From assembly GCA_018401435.1 (NCBI GenBank), contig JAGYJW010000005.1, forward strand, positions 124,001 to 188,000: 64,000 nucleotides of DNA. The letters are read 5' to 3'. Under the pieces are notes generated by a model. It ran no database searches. It was given only the letters and a program-made list of their open reading frames with translations, and was not told the DNA's origin. Shown piece after piece: positions 1-8,237 of the stretch; positions within the stretch are counted from its first letter, which is position 1, and the number at the start of each line of letters is the position of its first letter. The DNA is from Deltaproteobacteria bacterium. Lineage in GTDB: Bacteria > Myxococcota_A > UBA796 > UBA2385. The translations under genes and the position numbers were made by a program.

Positions 1-276
1 CCGCCGCAGATCGGCGCGCTGCACATGGGAGACAGACGCGCCATGGCCCAAGCTGAGCCAGCGCCCGCGCAGATCCCCCTGCAGATCGACCACGCGGTCC
101 ACTGGCGGCACCGCGTCCCGGCCCAGCACCAGCACCCGCTCCACGCCCGGCAGACGGGCGGCAACCGGGGCCCAGGCCGCCTTGGTCAAGAAGAGCACCG
201 GCGCCAGCGCCCCGGTCACGGCCCCCGCCAGCACCACATCCCCCAAGGAGGAGCAGCGGATGACCAGGGTGCTCAC
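1..276 (-). CDS. Glycosyltransferase family 9 (heptosyltransferase-like), N-terminal part
   Basis: This frame of 92 codons starts at GTG (276-274) and runs off the window edge. The N-terminus reads STLVIRCSSLGDVVLAGAV, which matches the opening strand and loop of ADP-heptose:LPS heptosyltransferases (pattern ILIIRxSSLGDVVL), followed by a VVDLQGDLRGRW segment typical of the family. The start overlaps the stop of the upstream gene by four bases (GTGA), so the two are probably translationally coupled. Family-9 enzymes add sugars to LPS inner core or related surface glycans at the cytoplasmic face of the inner membrane. The acceptor cannot be told from this fragment. Confidence 0.8.
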   Translation of the reverse strand, partial: MSTLVIRCSSLGDVVLAGAVTGALAPVLFLTKAAWAPVAARLPGVERVLVLGRDAVPPVDRVVDLQGDLRGRWLSLGHGASVSHVQRADLRR

Positions 277-1148
277 GTCCAGCGCTCCAGCAAGGGGCCC
301 AGCAGCGTCGCCACCGGCAGGTCCAGGCAAGGCAGGCCGCCCACCCGGCAGCGCTTCTTGTAGCAGGGCTGGCAGGGCAGGGCAGGGTCCAGGGTCCAGA
401 CGGTGGCGCCGGGCGGCGCCGTGCGGGCGGCGCTGGTGGACCCACAGACCACCTGCACCGCGGCGGGATCCAGCCCAGCGCCGCGCCGGGCGGCCACGGC
501 GAGGTGGCTCAGCCCGCTGTCATTGCCCACCACCGCCTGGGCCCGGCAGGCGACGGCGGCGAAGGCGCCCAAGGGCAGCGCCGGCAAGCAGGCGTGCTGC
601 CCTGCGATCCGCGCCAACGCTTCATCTTCGCCGGGTCCAGCCGCAAAGACCACGGCCTGCCCCGCAGCGGTCAAGGCGTCGGCCAGGGGCCGATGGCCGG
701 GCCACGAGACGGTGGCGCCGCTGGCCGAGAGGGGCAGCAGCAGCACGAAGCGGTGGGGCAGCGCGGGCAGGCTGGCGGCCTGCGGCGGCAAGGCCGGCAA
801 GCCTGAGACGGCCACCCCCACCAGGCCCGCGATGGCCGCGTACTCGTCCAGACGGTGACCCGCCTGGGGGCGCAAGGCCCGGCTGAGCAGGGGGCCTCGG
901 AGATCCCAGGCCAGACCCACCCGCTCGGGGATGTGCCGGGCTTGCCAGGCCGCCCGAAAGGCCGGCTTGAAGAGCACCGCTCTTGCCGGTTCGGGCACCG
1001 GGGCCCAGGGCAGGTGGCCGTAGAGGTCTGCGCACCACCGGGGGCCCACCACCCGGCACGGGCCGGCGCGGGCCAGGGCGCCCAGGGCCGGCAAGGCCAG
1101 GACGCCATCCCCAAGGTGGTCGGGTGCGCGGATGAGGGTGCCCTTCAC
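273..1148 (-). CDS. Glycosyltransferase family 9 (heptosyltransferase-like)
   Basis: A 291-residue protein starting at GTG. The N-terminus TLIRAPDHLGDGVLALPAL matches the heptosyltransferase pattern LIRxPxxLGDxVMALPAL. A central VVGNDSGLSHLAVA segment matches the donor-binding region of GT-B family-9 enzymes. A C-terminal Cys cluster (LPCQPCYKKRCR followed by GGLPCLD) is common in WaaF-like members. The expected role is transfer of heptose or a related sugar to a lipopolysaccharide core. It lies 9 nt after the PilT-like gene and overlaps the next family-9 gene by 4 nt, so the two transferases probably act in the same glycan pathway. The exact donor and acceptor are not deducible. Confidence 0.85.
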   Translation of the reverse strand: MKGTLIRAPDHLGDGVLALPALGALARAGPCRVVGPRWCADLYGHLPWAPVPEPARAVLFKPAFRAAWQARHIPERVGLAWDLRGPLLSRALRPQAGHRLDEYAAIAGLVGVAVSGLPALPPQAASLPALPHRFVLLLPLSASGATVSWPGHRPLADALTAAGQAVVFAAGPGEDEALARIAGQHACLPALPLGAFAAVACRAQAVVGNDSGLSHLAVAARRGAGLDPAAVQVVCGSTSAARTAPPGATVWTLDPALPCQPCYKKRCRVGGLPCLDLPVATLLGPLLERWT

Positions 1149-1157
1149 CCCCCCCAG

Positions 1158-2042
1158 CTAGCGCGCCGCGTACTGGAAGCGCCCGTCGTCCATCCACATC
1201 ACGCCCCGCAAGGCGCCCGACAGGCGCTGGCTGACCTCCTTCTCGCGCTCGGGGGGTGCCAGCCGCACCAGCATCTCCACCACGTGTTCGGGCAAGCAGC
1301 CCGCCAGGCCGGCAACCACCGACCGCCCCGCGTCCACCAGGCGCAAGGCCCAGAGCAGGCTGTCGGCATCTGGCAGGTCGGTGGCCACCACCACGTCGGC
1401 GTCGCCATTCAGCGCGGCCGCCAGCCCCGCCGGAAAGTCCGGCACATCCACGCCAATCTCGCGTTGCGCCACCATCGCGCTGTTGTCGCGGTGCAGGTAT
1501 TCCAGCGGGCTCTCCAGGCTCACCAGGTGGCCCCGCTGGGATTGGTTGTAGCCATCGATGAGGGCGGCGATCAGCTTCATGCGGTCGCCCCGACCGGTGA
1601 CCACCATCAATCCGGGCCTCCCAAAGACCGCCTTCAAGGCACCGTTTGGAATCTCCAACTCGGCGAGTGTGGGCGGCTGCAGCACCATGCGGTGGATGAC
1701 GATGCCCAGGGTGCCCCGCTGCCGGTACATCGACGCCCGAAAGCGCCCCTCGGCTTGCAGACCAAAGCCAACCGACAGATCGGTGATGCCCGCCAGGGGC
1801 TCCTCGCGCCCGGCCAGCTCCAACAGGGCGCGGGCCAGGGCGTGGGTGTCGGCAGGGCGCAGATCGGGCAGGCCAGTCGGGACCAGCACGCCGTCCACCC
1901 GGAAGCGGGGTTGACCCGGAACTTTCAAGTGTACGTCGGTAGCCCCGGCCTCGCGCGCGCTGCCCAACAAGGCCTTCAACCCCGACAGGTCGTAGCTGAA
2001 GGTGGGGGCCATGCGCGGGGGGGGATTGGGTAGGGCTCGCAT
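1158..2042 (-). CDS. PilT-like retraction-ATPase homologue with degenerate nucleotide-binding motifs
   Basis: A 294-residue protein clearly related to the type IV pilus retraction ATPase PilT. The PAS-like N-domain (residues 15-120), the SLESPLEYLHRD segment (PilT IEDPIEYVH) and a QREIG stretch (PilT QREVG) are all recognisable. The ATPase motifs are not intact. The Walker A position reads GRGDRMKL (150-157) instead of GPTGSGKST, keeping only the Lys. The Walker B partner Glu (GEMRD) is replaced by TDLPD, and the His-box GTLHT is replaced by AGLAG. The C-terminal region is also about 50 residues shorter than PilT. A GGGAGG ribosome-binding site lies just before the chosen ATG. It probably does not hydrolyse ATP and may be a regulatory or structural partner of an active PilT elsewhere. 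Confidence 0.8.
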   Translation of the reverse strand: MRALPNPPPRMAPTFSYDLSGLKALLGSAREAGATDVHLKVPGQPRFRVDGVLVPTGLPDLRPADTHALARALLELAGREEPLAGITDLSVGFGLQAEGRFRASMYRQRGTLGIVIHRMVLQPPTLAELEIPNGALKAVFGRPGLMVVTGRGDRMKLIAALIDGYNQSQRGHLVSLESPLEYLHRDNSAMVAQREIGVDVPDFPAGLAAALNGDADVVVATDLPDADSLLWALRLVDAGRSVVAGLAGCLPEHVVEMLVRLAPPEREKEVSQRLSGALRGVMWMDDGRFQYAAR

Positions 2043-2097
2043 GCCCTCCCATCGAATTCCGCCGACCAGCCTTGAGGCGGACCGGCGGATCCGATCG

Positions 2098-3663
2098 TCA
2101 GCGACCCTTCTTGCGGGCCCTGCGCTTCTCGCGTTGCAGGCGGGCGCGTTCCATCTTCTCTTCGGCGGTCATCTCGGGCTCCGCGGGCTGCTGGGCGGCG
2201 GCCAGGGCGCCCAGCAGGCGGCCGGGCCGCCCCGCCTTTTGGGAGCGGCGCTGGGCGCGGCTCTGTCCGGCCTGGGGCAGACCGGGCACACCGCCGGGAC
2301 CCGGGGCCCCACCCAGCAGGTTGCCAAAGAGCCCGCTCTGGCCCAGCTGGCCCATCATGGATCGGGTCTGCAAGAAGCGATCGTGCAGCCCCGCCACATC
2401 TTCGACGGGGCGGCCCGAACCCGCCGCGATGCGGGCATAGCGGGAGGCGTCGAGGATGTCGGGGTTGTTGCGCTCCTGCCTGGTCATCGATTGGATCATC
2501 GACTTGACCTTGGTGAGCTCGGAGTCGTCCAGGGCCTCGGGCGGAATCTGATCGAGGATCTCGCCCATGCCGGGCAGCTTCTCGAAGATGGTGCGCAGGT
2601 TGCCCATCTTGCGGATCATCTCGATCTGCTTCATGAAGTCGGTGAAGGTGAACTTGCCCTGCAGCATCTTGCGGGCGTCGGTCTCGGCCTCGTCCTGATC
2701 GACGTGCTGCTCGAAGTCCTTCATCAGGCCGACGACGTCACCAAAGCCCAGGATGCGGTCGGCGAGGCCCTCGGGGCGGAAGTCGTCGAGCTTGTCCAGG
2801 GACTCGCCCATACCCAGGAATTTCACGGGCTTGCCCGTGACCTGCTTGATGGACAAGGCGGCGCCACCGCGGGCGTCGCCATCGAGCTTGGTGAGCACGA
2901 AGCCCGAAAAGCCCAGGCGCCGGTCGAATTCGGCGGCGGTGCGCACGGCGTCCTGGCCGATCATCGCGTCACAGACAAAGAGGATGTTGCCCGGCTTCGT
3001 CTGCTTCTTGATGTCTTCGAGCTCCTGCATGAGCGCGTTGTCCAGGGCCAGGCGCCCCGCGGTGTCGAAGATCACCACGTCGCGGCCCACATTGCGGGCC
3101 TGCTGCACGGCCAGGGTGCAGAGCTGGACGGGCTTCATGCCCTTGATGCTGAAGACGGGCACGCCGATGCGCCGACCCAGGGTCATCAGCTGGTCGATGG
3201 CGGCAGGGCGGTAGATGTCCGCCGCCACCAGCATGGGCTTCCTGCCCTCGTTCTTGAGCTTGCGAGCCAGCTTTCCGGCGGTGGTGGTCTTGCCGGAGCC
3301 CTGCAGGCCCACCATCATGATCAGGGCCGGATCGCCGTCGAGGTTGAGGCTGGCGTCCACCGGCCCCATCAAGTTCACCAGCTCGTCGTGGCAGATCTTG
3401 ATGAAGTGATCGGCCGGCGTGACCTTGAAGCCCGCCGGCATGTTGGGGACGGGATCCTTGACCTTGAGGTGCACCACCTCGCCGATGGCGCGCTCCTGGA
3501 CCTGCGCCAGGAAGTCCTTGACCACGCCCAGCTCCACGTCGGCCTCGAGCAGGCTGACGCGCACGTCGCGCAGGGCGGTCTTGATGTTGTCTTCGGTCAG
3601 CTCGGCTTTGCCCTGGAGCTTGAGACGAGCGTTGCGGAAGCCCTTGGTGAGGGTCTCGAGCAT
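2098..3663 (-). CDS. ffh: Signal recognition particle GTPase Ffh
   Basis: A 521-residue SRP54-type GTPase that binds 4.5S RNA and signal sequences emerging from ribosomes and delivers them to FtsY at the inner membrane. The N domain covers roughly residues 1-95. The G domain shows G1 GLQGSGKTTTAGKLA, G3 DTAGRLALD and G4 TKLDGDARGGAALS. The methionine-rich M domain (about 325-430) includes FTDFMKQIEMIRKMGN and KLPGMGE, followed by the RNA-binding SMTRQERNNPDILDASR segment. The C-terminus is a long Gly/Pro/Arg tail ending in a basic cluster, longer than in E. coli Ffh. The gene is intact, lies 48 nt after a TPR gene and 55 nt before the PilT-like gene, and may be co-transcribed with them. Confidence 0.97.
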   Translation of the reverse strand: MLETLTKGFRNARLKLQGKAELTEDNIKTALRDVRVSLLEADVELGVVKDFLAQVQERAIGEVVHLKVKDPVPNMPAGFKVTPADHFIKICHDELVNLMGPVDASLNLDGDPALIMMVGLQGSGKTTTAGKLARKLKNEGRKPMLVAADIYRPAAIDQLMTLGRRIGVPVFSIKGMKPVQLCTLAVQQARNVGRDVVIFDTAGRLALDNALMQELEDIKKQTKPGNILFVCDAMIGQDAVRTAAEFDRRLGFSGFVLTKLDGDARGGAALSIKQVTGKPVKFLGMGESLDKLDDFRPEGLADRILGFGDVVGLMKDFEQHVDQDEAETDARKMLQGKFTFTDFMKQIEMIRKMGNLRTIFEKLPGMGEILDQIPPEALDDSELTKVKSMIQSMTRQERNNPDILDASRYARIAAGSGRPVEDVAGLHDRFLQTRSMMGQLGQSGLFGNLLGGAPGPGGVPGLPQAGQSRAQRRSQKAGRPGRLLGALAAAQQPAEPEMTAEEKMERARLQREKRRARKKGR

Positions 3664-3711
3664 GGCGGGAGCCTGCCTGGATTCGGGGGAGGAGGGTCGG
3701 AGCGGCGCAGC

Positions 3712-4278
3712 CTAACCGCCTGGACGCCTTCGGGCCCCGGCTGCGCCGCCCTCCCACATCCACAGCAGGCTGGGATCGAGGGAGAGGGCAGCTTGTCGGG
3801 CCACTTCCGCCTCTGCGCTCCGCCCCAGGGCCGAAAGCGCATTGCACTCGCCGCCCCGGTGCAGGCCCTGGCGAGGCTGAAGCTCGGCCGCCCGACGATA
3901 GGCCTTCAAAGCACCTTCGGGCTCGGCCATGACCTGCAGCGCATCCCCCCGTCCATGCCAGCCCCAGGGGTGGTCGGGGTGCTCGGCGAGCAGCTGCCCG
4001 AAGTGGTGCAGGGCCTCGGCCGGGCGGCCCAGCTCCAAGGCCCGGCGGCCATCGGCCAGGGGGTCGGTCACGCCCAGATCCTCGGGCCGGGGCACGGCGA
4101 TCGGGGCGAGGGGCGGTCGCGGCGGGCCAGGCGCCCCAGGGGTGGCCCCGGAGGGACGGCCCAGCAGTCGGCCGCCCAGCCCCGCCAGGCGCAAGACCCA
4201 GCCGTCGAGGCGGCGGGCCCAGGGGGCGCGGCGGCGGGGGCGATCGGTCCATAGCGGGCCCTCCCAGGGCGCAGCCAT
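3712..4278 (-). CDS. TPR-repeat protein
   Basis: A 188-residue protein with two or three tetratricopeptide repeats in its C-terminal half. They run from DPLADGRRALELGRPAEALHH, through PWGWHGRGDALQVM, to ALSALGRSAEAEVARQAA. The first 70 residues are Arg/Pro-rich and look unstructured. ATG 4278 was chosen because the frame upstream of it has no family-like sequence and overlaps the region used by the opposite gene. TPRs mediate protein contacts and no catalytic motif is visible. It is first in the minus-strand run leading to ffh. Confidence 0.65.
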   Translation of the reverse strand: MAAPWEGPLWTDRPRRRAPWARRLDGWVLRLAGLGGRLLGRPSGATPGAPGPPRPPLAPIAVPRPEDLGVTDPLADGRRALELGRPAEALHHFGQLLAEHPDHPWGWHGRGDALQVMAEPEGALKAYRRAAELQPRQGLHRGGECNALSALGRSAEAEVARQAALSLDPSLLWMWEGGAAGARRRPGG

Positions 4279-4333
4279 GCAGGCGGCGCCCGACTGGAAT
4301 AGCCTGTGTGCTGCACTCGGTCTGGAGATCGCG

Positions 4334-5380
4334 ATGGCTCTGCCCCGCACCCCCACCCTCTGGTCCGGCCTGGCTGCGGTGACGCTGCTATCGGCCGGCT
4401 GCATCGAACACGGCTTTGTCGAGTTCGAAGGCGACGATATCTTCTACCAGCTCGAAGCCGGAGAGGTCGCGACGTGCTGCTGGTGGTGGACAACTCCTGT
4501 TCGATGGAGCCCTACCAGAACCGTCTCTCCGAAAACTTCGACCAGTTCCTCACCTTCTTCATCGAAGGCGATGTGGACTACCAGATCGGCGTGATCACCA
4601 CGTCGGTGGCCCCGGCCGAGGCCATCCCCGGCACCGTGTCTGCGACCAGGCCGCCATCAACCAGATCCCCGGAACCCGGCGGCCTGGTGGACGGCGGCTG
4701 GATCACCCCAACACCGAAAAACGGGAAGCGAGCGCTTCTCGGAGATGGTGAGGGTGGGCATCTGCGGGTCCGGCTACGAAATGGGCCTGAAAGCGCGTTC
4801 CGGGCGATCACCCCCGCGATCCGGGACCACCAACAGGGCTTCATCCGACCCGAAGCCTACCTCAGCATGATCTTCGTGAGCGACGAACAAGACGCCAGCC
4901 CGCTGCCGGTCAACGAGTACATCAACGCCTTCCGCAATGTGAAGGGCCAGCGCAACCGCGACATCTTCAATGCCAGCGCCCTGGTGGTCACCGACCCCGA
5001 CAGCTGCCGCGCCGGGTCCATCAGCCGCGAAGGCACCCGCTACTGACATTGCAAACCAAACCAACGGCGTCATCGGCAATATCTGCAGACGACTTCGGCG
5101 ACATCGTCACCGAGCTGTCCTCGGCCTCCTCCCGCCTGAGGACACCTTCACCTGTCCGATATCCCCGACGTGGCCACGCTGGTGGTGGGCATCGACGACG
5201 AGGAGGTCCCCTGCGACAGCGGGCGCTACCGCTACGAACTCATCGAAGAGCAGGGCCAGGGAACCCCAGGCCGTCACGTCTTTGACCGCGCCCAGATGCC
5301 CCCACCCAACAGCCGCGTGACGGCAACATACGACCCGGGTCGGGCGACCCTCCGATTCCTGCACGGGCGGATCCAACTGA
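4334..5380 (+). pseudogene. VWA-domain lipoprotein gene, multiply frameshifted
   Basis: The start is well defined: ATG 4334, a signal peptide and a lipobox ending LLSAGC. A frameshift near 4470 leads into VLLVVDNSCSMEP, a von Willebrand A strand with the metal-binding DxSxS site. Further in-phase family sequence appears in rotating frames: QIGVITTSV, VGICGSGYEMGLKA (around 4750), FIRPEAYLSMIFVSDEQD, DIANQTNGVIGNIC (around 5045) and ATLVVGIDDEEVPC. In the last frame the gene ends CTGGSN-TGA at 5378-5380, overlapping the next ATG (TGATG). At least six shifts occur in 1 kb with almost no internal stops. That looks more like read error than old decay. The likely role is a surface protein of the VWA family common in myxobacteria. 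Confidence 0.7.
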
Positions 5381-6140
5381 TGCGCAGCTTCACCGCCGCC
5401 TTGCTGGCCCTTCCCTCAGCCTGCTCATCGCCTGCACCGGCAAAGCCGGGGGCGAGTGCGCCAACAACTCCGACTGCAGCGAGGCCGGGCCTGCGTGGAC
5501 GAGGCCTGCGCAGACGTGGACTGCGTGACCTCTGCCGACTGCGACATCCAGCAATACTGCACAGAGGACTACAGCTGCAAGCTGGGCTGCGGCGGCGACG
5601 ACGACTGCCTGGCGGGCCAGTCCTGCGACATGGGCACGCACCAGTGCGAGGCCTATGGCTGCCGCGACACCCAGCTGGACTGCGACTACGGCGAGAAGTG
5701 CGATAGCACCACGGGCCAGTGCTATGTCGACGACGAAGACCTCTGCCAGACCACCTGCGACATCTTCAACCCGCGCTGCAGCGCGGGGACGCCTGCATCG
5801 CCACCGCCTATGTGGGCGAATGCGACGCCGGCCGCGGCGATGGGCTGCCCGGCCAACAGCCCCTGCGCCATCGTCGAGGTGGACACCTCCTCCACCTGAC
5901 TTCTTCGGCTTTCCGACGACAGCGCCTGCCCCAGCGGCTGGTACCGCGACTACCTCGAGGGCCTCGACCCGGGCGCGTGGACTACTACTGCCACAAGGAC
6001 TACTGCATCGAGTCCCAGTGCATGCCCACCTGCGACCAGGCCGAAGACCGCCCCGCGGCTTCGATTGTTCGGACCTGGGACGGCACCAACGCCTGCTTCG
6101 GCTGCGGTACCTCACCAGCGAAGGCCTGCTGGAAGCGGGT
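5380..6140 (+). pseudogene. Cysteine-rich lipoprotein gene, frameshifted
   Basis: It begins at ATG 5380, coupled to the VWA gene through TGATG. The signal peptide MRSFTAALLAL is followed, after a one-base shift, by LSLLIACTGKAGGEC, giving a lipobox LIAC. The body is a run of short Cys-rich modules (CANNSDC, CVTSADCDIQQYC, CGGDDDCLAGQSCD, GYRDTQ-like spacing, CDYGEKCDSTTGQC) resembling Dickkopf or EB-type cysteine modules found in secreted myxobacterial proteins. Further shifts occur near 5790 and 5900. The 3' end cannot be fixed because the frame is lost around 6050-6200, so the end given is approximate. No enzymatic motif is visible. Confidence 0.6.
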
Positions 6141-6141
6141 C

Positions 6142-6803
6142 TCAGCCCCCGCCAGCCGCTCCTGCAGCCGGGTGGCGTCGGTGCTGAAGGTGAAGACGCC
6201 GTAGACCTGTGGCCAGTTTTCGGGGTCCACGACCTTTGGGTGCAGCATCAAGGCGGCCTCTGACCTGGTCCCGGCCGGAAGCTGAAGCAACGCATCAATG
6301 CCATCACCTGAGCCACGGTGAAGGCCTGCCCGGCAGAACCCGCCCGCAACAGCTTGAGCTGGGAGGCGAAGCTGTTGCCAGCCACCGAGGCCAGCAGCGT
6401 CGAAGTCCTCCGGGCGATTCCCTGGATCAGCCTTGGGGCGCGGGGCAGGCCCGCATCGGGCACCCGTGCCGCCGGGCACCACCACCACCCCATCGCGGGA
6501 AGGGCAGCACCACCGGCACCAGCCGGCTGGCCCTCGATCTCCAAGAGCAAAGCCGCGGCTGCGGGCCAGGCGCTCGGCAATGCGGCCCGGGCTCGGCGTC
6601 CTGCACCTGGCAGACCAGGGAGATCTGCGAACGCCATGGCATGCCCGAGCGCTACCTGGAGCAGATGCTCACGGCACTTCGCAAAGGCGGCATGCTGGCC
6701 AGTGTGCGCGGGCCCAGGGGGGGCGCGGCGGCGGCGCGGCCAACGCGGGCAGGCCGGCCAGCAGCAGCAAGGCAGGCAGCAGGCGAGGGGAGGGGCGGAG
6801 CAT
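6142..6803 (-). pseudogene. DUF4476-domain secreted protein gene, frameshifted
   Basis: The start at 6803 gives the signal peptide MLRPSPRLLPALLLLAGLPALA. After one or more shifts, the region 6420-6150 carries a DUF4476 domain in two frames: SFASQLKLLRAG, then FTVAQVMALMRCFSF, then HPKVVDPENWPQVYGVFTFSTD. The last segment matches the DUF4476 signature of a conserved phenylalanine, VxxIM, YPKxxDPExF and FTFSxD. A shift of one base near 6150 would end the protein at LAGG-TGA (6144-6142). It lies 16 nt after fxsA and is the last gene of a mazG-fxsA-DUF4476 run. The function of DUF4476 is unknown. The alternative is an intact gene in low-quality sequence. Confidence 0.6.
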
Positions 6804-6819
6804 GGGGCCTCCGGCGGCC

Positions 6820-7302
6820 TCAGCCGCCTTGGATGGGGTGGTCAAAGCGGGCGTGGGAGCGGCCCGGGGGCGGCGCGGACTCCGCCGAAGCGGGCTCTGG
6901 CCCGACATCCTTGGGCCCCAGGCCCGGCCCGGGGAAGAGCACGACCCGCTGGGCCACCCAGCCCTTCACCTTGGGCGCCAGGAATCTGCGCGAGGGCGGC
7001 AGGACGAGCAGAAAGCCGAAGAGGTCGGTGAGCACGCCGGGGGTGATCAGCAGGACGCCGCCGACGATGACCAGCAGGCCCTCCACCAGGCGGTCGGCCG
7101 GCGGGATGCCCCTGGCGGCCTCGGCCTTGAGCTGGGCGAGCACGCCCAGGCCCTCGCGCTTGGCCAGGAAGGCGCCCACCGACCCGGTGACCATGATCAG
7201 CAGCACCGTCTCCAAGGCGCCCATCCACTGACCCAGCTGGATGAGCAGGTAGAGCTCCAGCGCCGGAACGACGGTCATCAGCAGGATGAGGCGGAGGAGC
7301 AT
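6820..7302 (-). CDS. fxsA: FxsA family membrane protein
   Basis: A 160-residue protein with the FxsA pattern: a first membrane span (LRLILLMTVVPALELYLLI), a second span with LIMVTGSVGAFLAKREG, and a third with LLVIVGGVLLITPGVLTDLFGFLLVLP, followed by a polar C-terminal tail. In E. coli FxsA is an inner-membrane protein whose overproduction relieves F-plasmid exclusion of phage T7. Its normal role is unclear. It lies 9 nt after mazG on the same strand. Confidence 0.9.
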   Translation of the reverse strand: MLLRLILLMTVVPALELYLLIQLGQWMGALETVLLIMVTGSVGAFLAKREGLGVLAQLKAEAARGIPPADRLVEGLLVIVGGVLLITPGVLTDLFGFLLVLPPSRRFLAPKVKGWVAQRVVLFPGPGLGPKDVGPEPASAESAPPPGRSHARFDHPIQGG

Positions 7303-7311
7303 TGTCCTGAT

Positions 7312-8127
7312 CTAATCCCCAGAGGCGGCGGGGGAAGGGGCCGAGCGCGCCTTGGCGGCCTCCCACAGGGCGTCCAGGGCGTCGGCGTCCAGGTCGCGCA
7401 AGGACTGGCCCGCCTGCCAGGCCAGCTGCTCCATGATGCGGAAGCGATCGGCGAAGCGGTCGTTGGCCTGGGAGAGCGCGCCTTCGGGCGGGCAGCCCAC
7501 ATGGCGGCCCAGGCTGCCCACCGCCATCAGCAGGTCACCATATTCGTGGGCCACCGCGTCAGGGTCCGGTCCGGCCATGGCATCTTCCAGCTCGCCCAGC
7601 TCTTCGCGGATCTTGCCCAACACCCCCGCCGCATCGGGCCAATCGAAGCCGACGCTGGCGGCCTTCTCGGACTGGCGGTGGCAACGCAACAAGGCGGGCA
7701 GGCTGCGCGGCACCCCGGCCATGCGGGAGCGCGGCGGGCCATCGGGCGGGCTCTCGGCGGCCTTGATGGCCTCCCATGCGACGATTCCGGCCTCGGGGCC
7801 CCCCGGACGGGCCGCGCCGGAAAAGACATGGGGGTGGCGGTGCACCATCTTGGTCGCGATGCCATCTGCAACAGATTCAAGGTTGAAGGCTTGTTCTGAC
7901 GGCAATTCCTCGGCCATGCGGGCGAGCAGCGTTACCACGAAGAGCAGGTCGCCCAGCTCGCCCCGAAGGGCGGCGGGATCGCCGCTCTGGATGGCGTCGA
8001 GCACCTCGTGGCACTCTTCCAGCAGGTAGGGGCGCATGCTGCGCCAGGTCTGGGCTTGATCCCAGGGGCAGCCGCCGGGTGAATACAGGCGGTCGACGAT
8101 GGCGACGAGGTCGGCGATTCGGGACAT
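7312..8127 (-). CDS. mazG: Nucleoside triphosphate pyrophosphohydrolase MazG
   Basis: A 271-residue MazG with two tandem MazG folds. The N-terminal one reads CPWDQAQTWRSMRPYLLEE, with the metal-binding EExxE-like pattern YLLEECHEVLDAI followed by ELGDLLFVV. The C-terminal one has GFDWPDAAGVLGKIREELGELEDAM and HEYGDLLMAVG. MazG hydrolyses canonical and modified NTPs to NMP and pyrophosphate, a house-cleaning role that also affects ppGpp signalling. The ATG at 8127 places CPWD near residue 20 as in E. coli. It is first in a mazG-fxsA-DUF4476 run and divergent from a lipoprotein gene across 110 nt. Confidence 0.95.
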   Translation of the reverse strand: MSRIADLVAIVDRLYSPGGCPWDQAQTWRSMRPYLLEECHEVLDAIQSGDPAALRGELGDLLFVVTLLARMAEELPSEQAFNLESVADGIATKMVHRHPHVFSGAARPGGPEAGIVAWEAIKAAESPPDGPPRSRMAGVPRSLPALLRCHRQSEKAASVGFDWPDAAGVLGKIREELGELEDAMAGPDPDAVAHEYGDLLMAVGSLGRHVGCPPEGALSQANDRFADRFRIMEQLAWQAGQSLRDLDADALDALWEAAKARSAPSPAASGD

Positions 8128-8237
8128 GGACCCCGATAACGCGGGCCCTGGGCCGCGGTTTGTGCCGCGCAACCACAATGCAGTGGATCCTCGGCCAATT
8201 ACGAGGCATGATGGCCGCCTGTTCACGGAGCCCCCCA

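Noticed and set aside
6820..8127. mazG neighbourhood as a toxin-antitoxin (MazEF) locus
   Set aside because: The protein is the MazG pyrophosphohydrolase and its neighbours are fxsA and a DUF4476 gene; no MazE or MazF is present.
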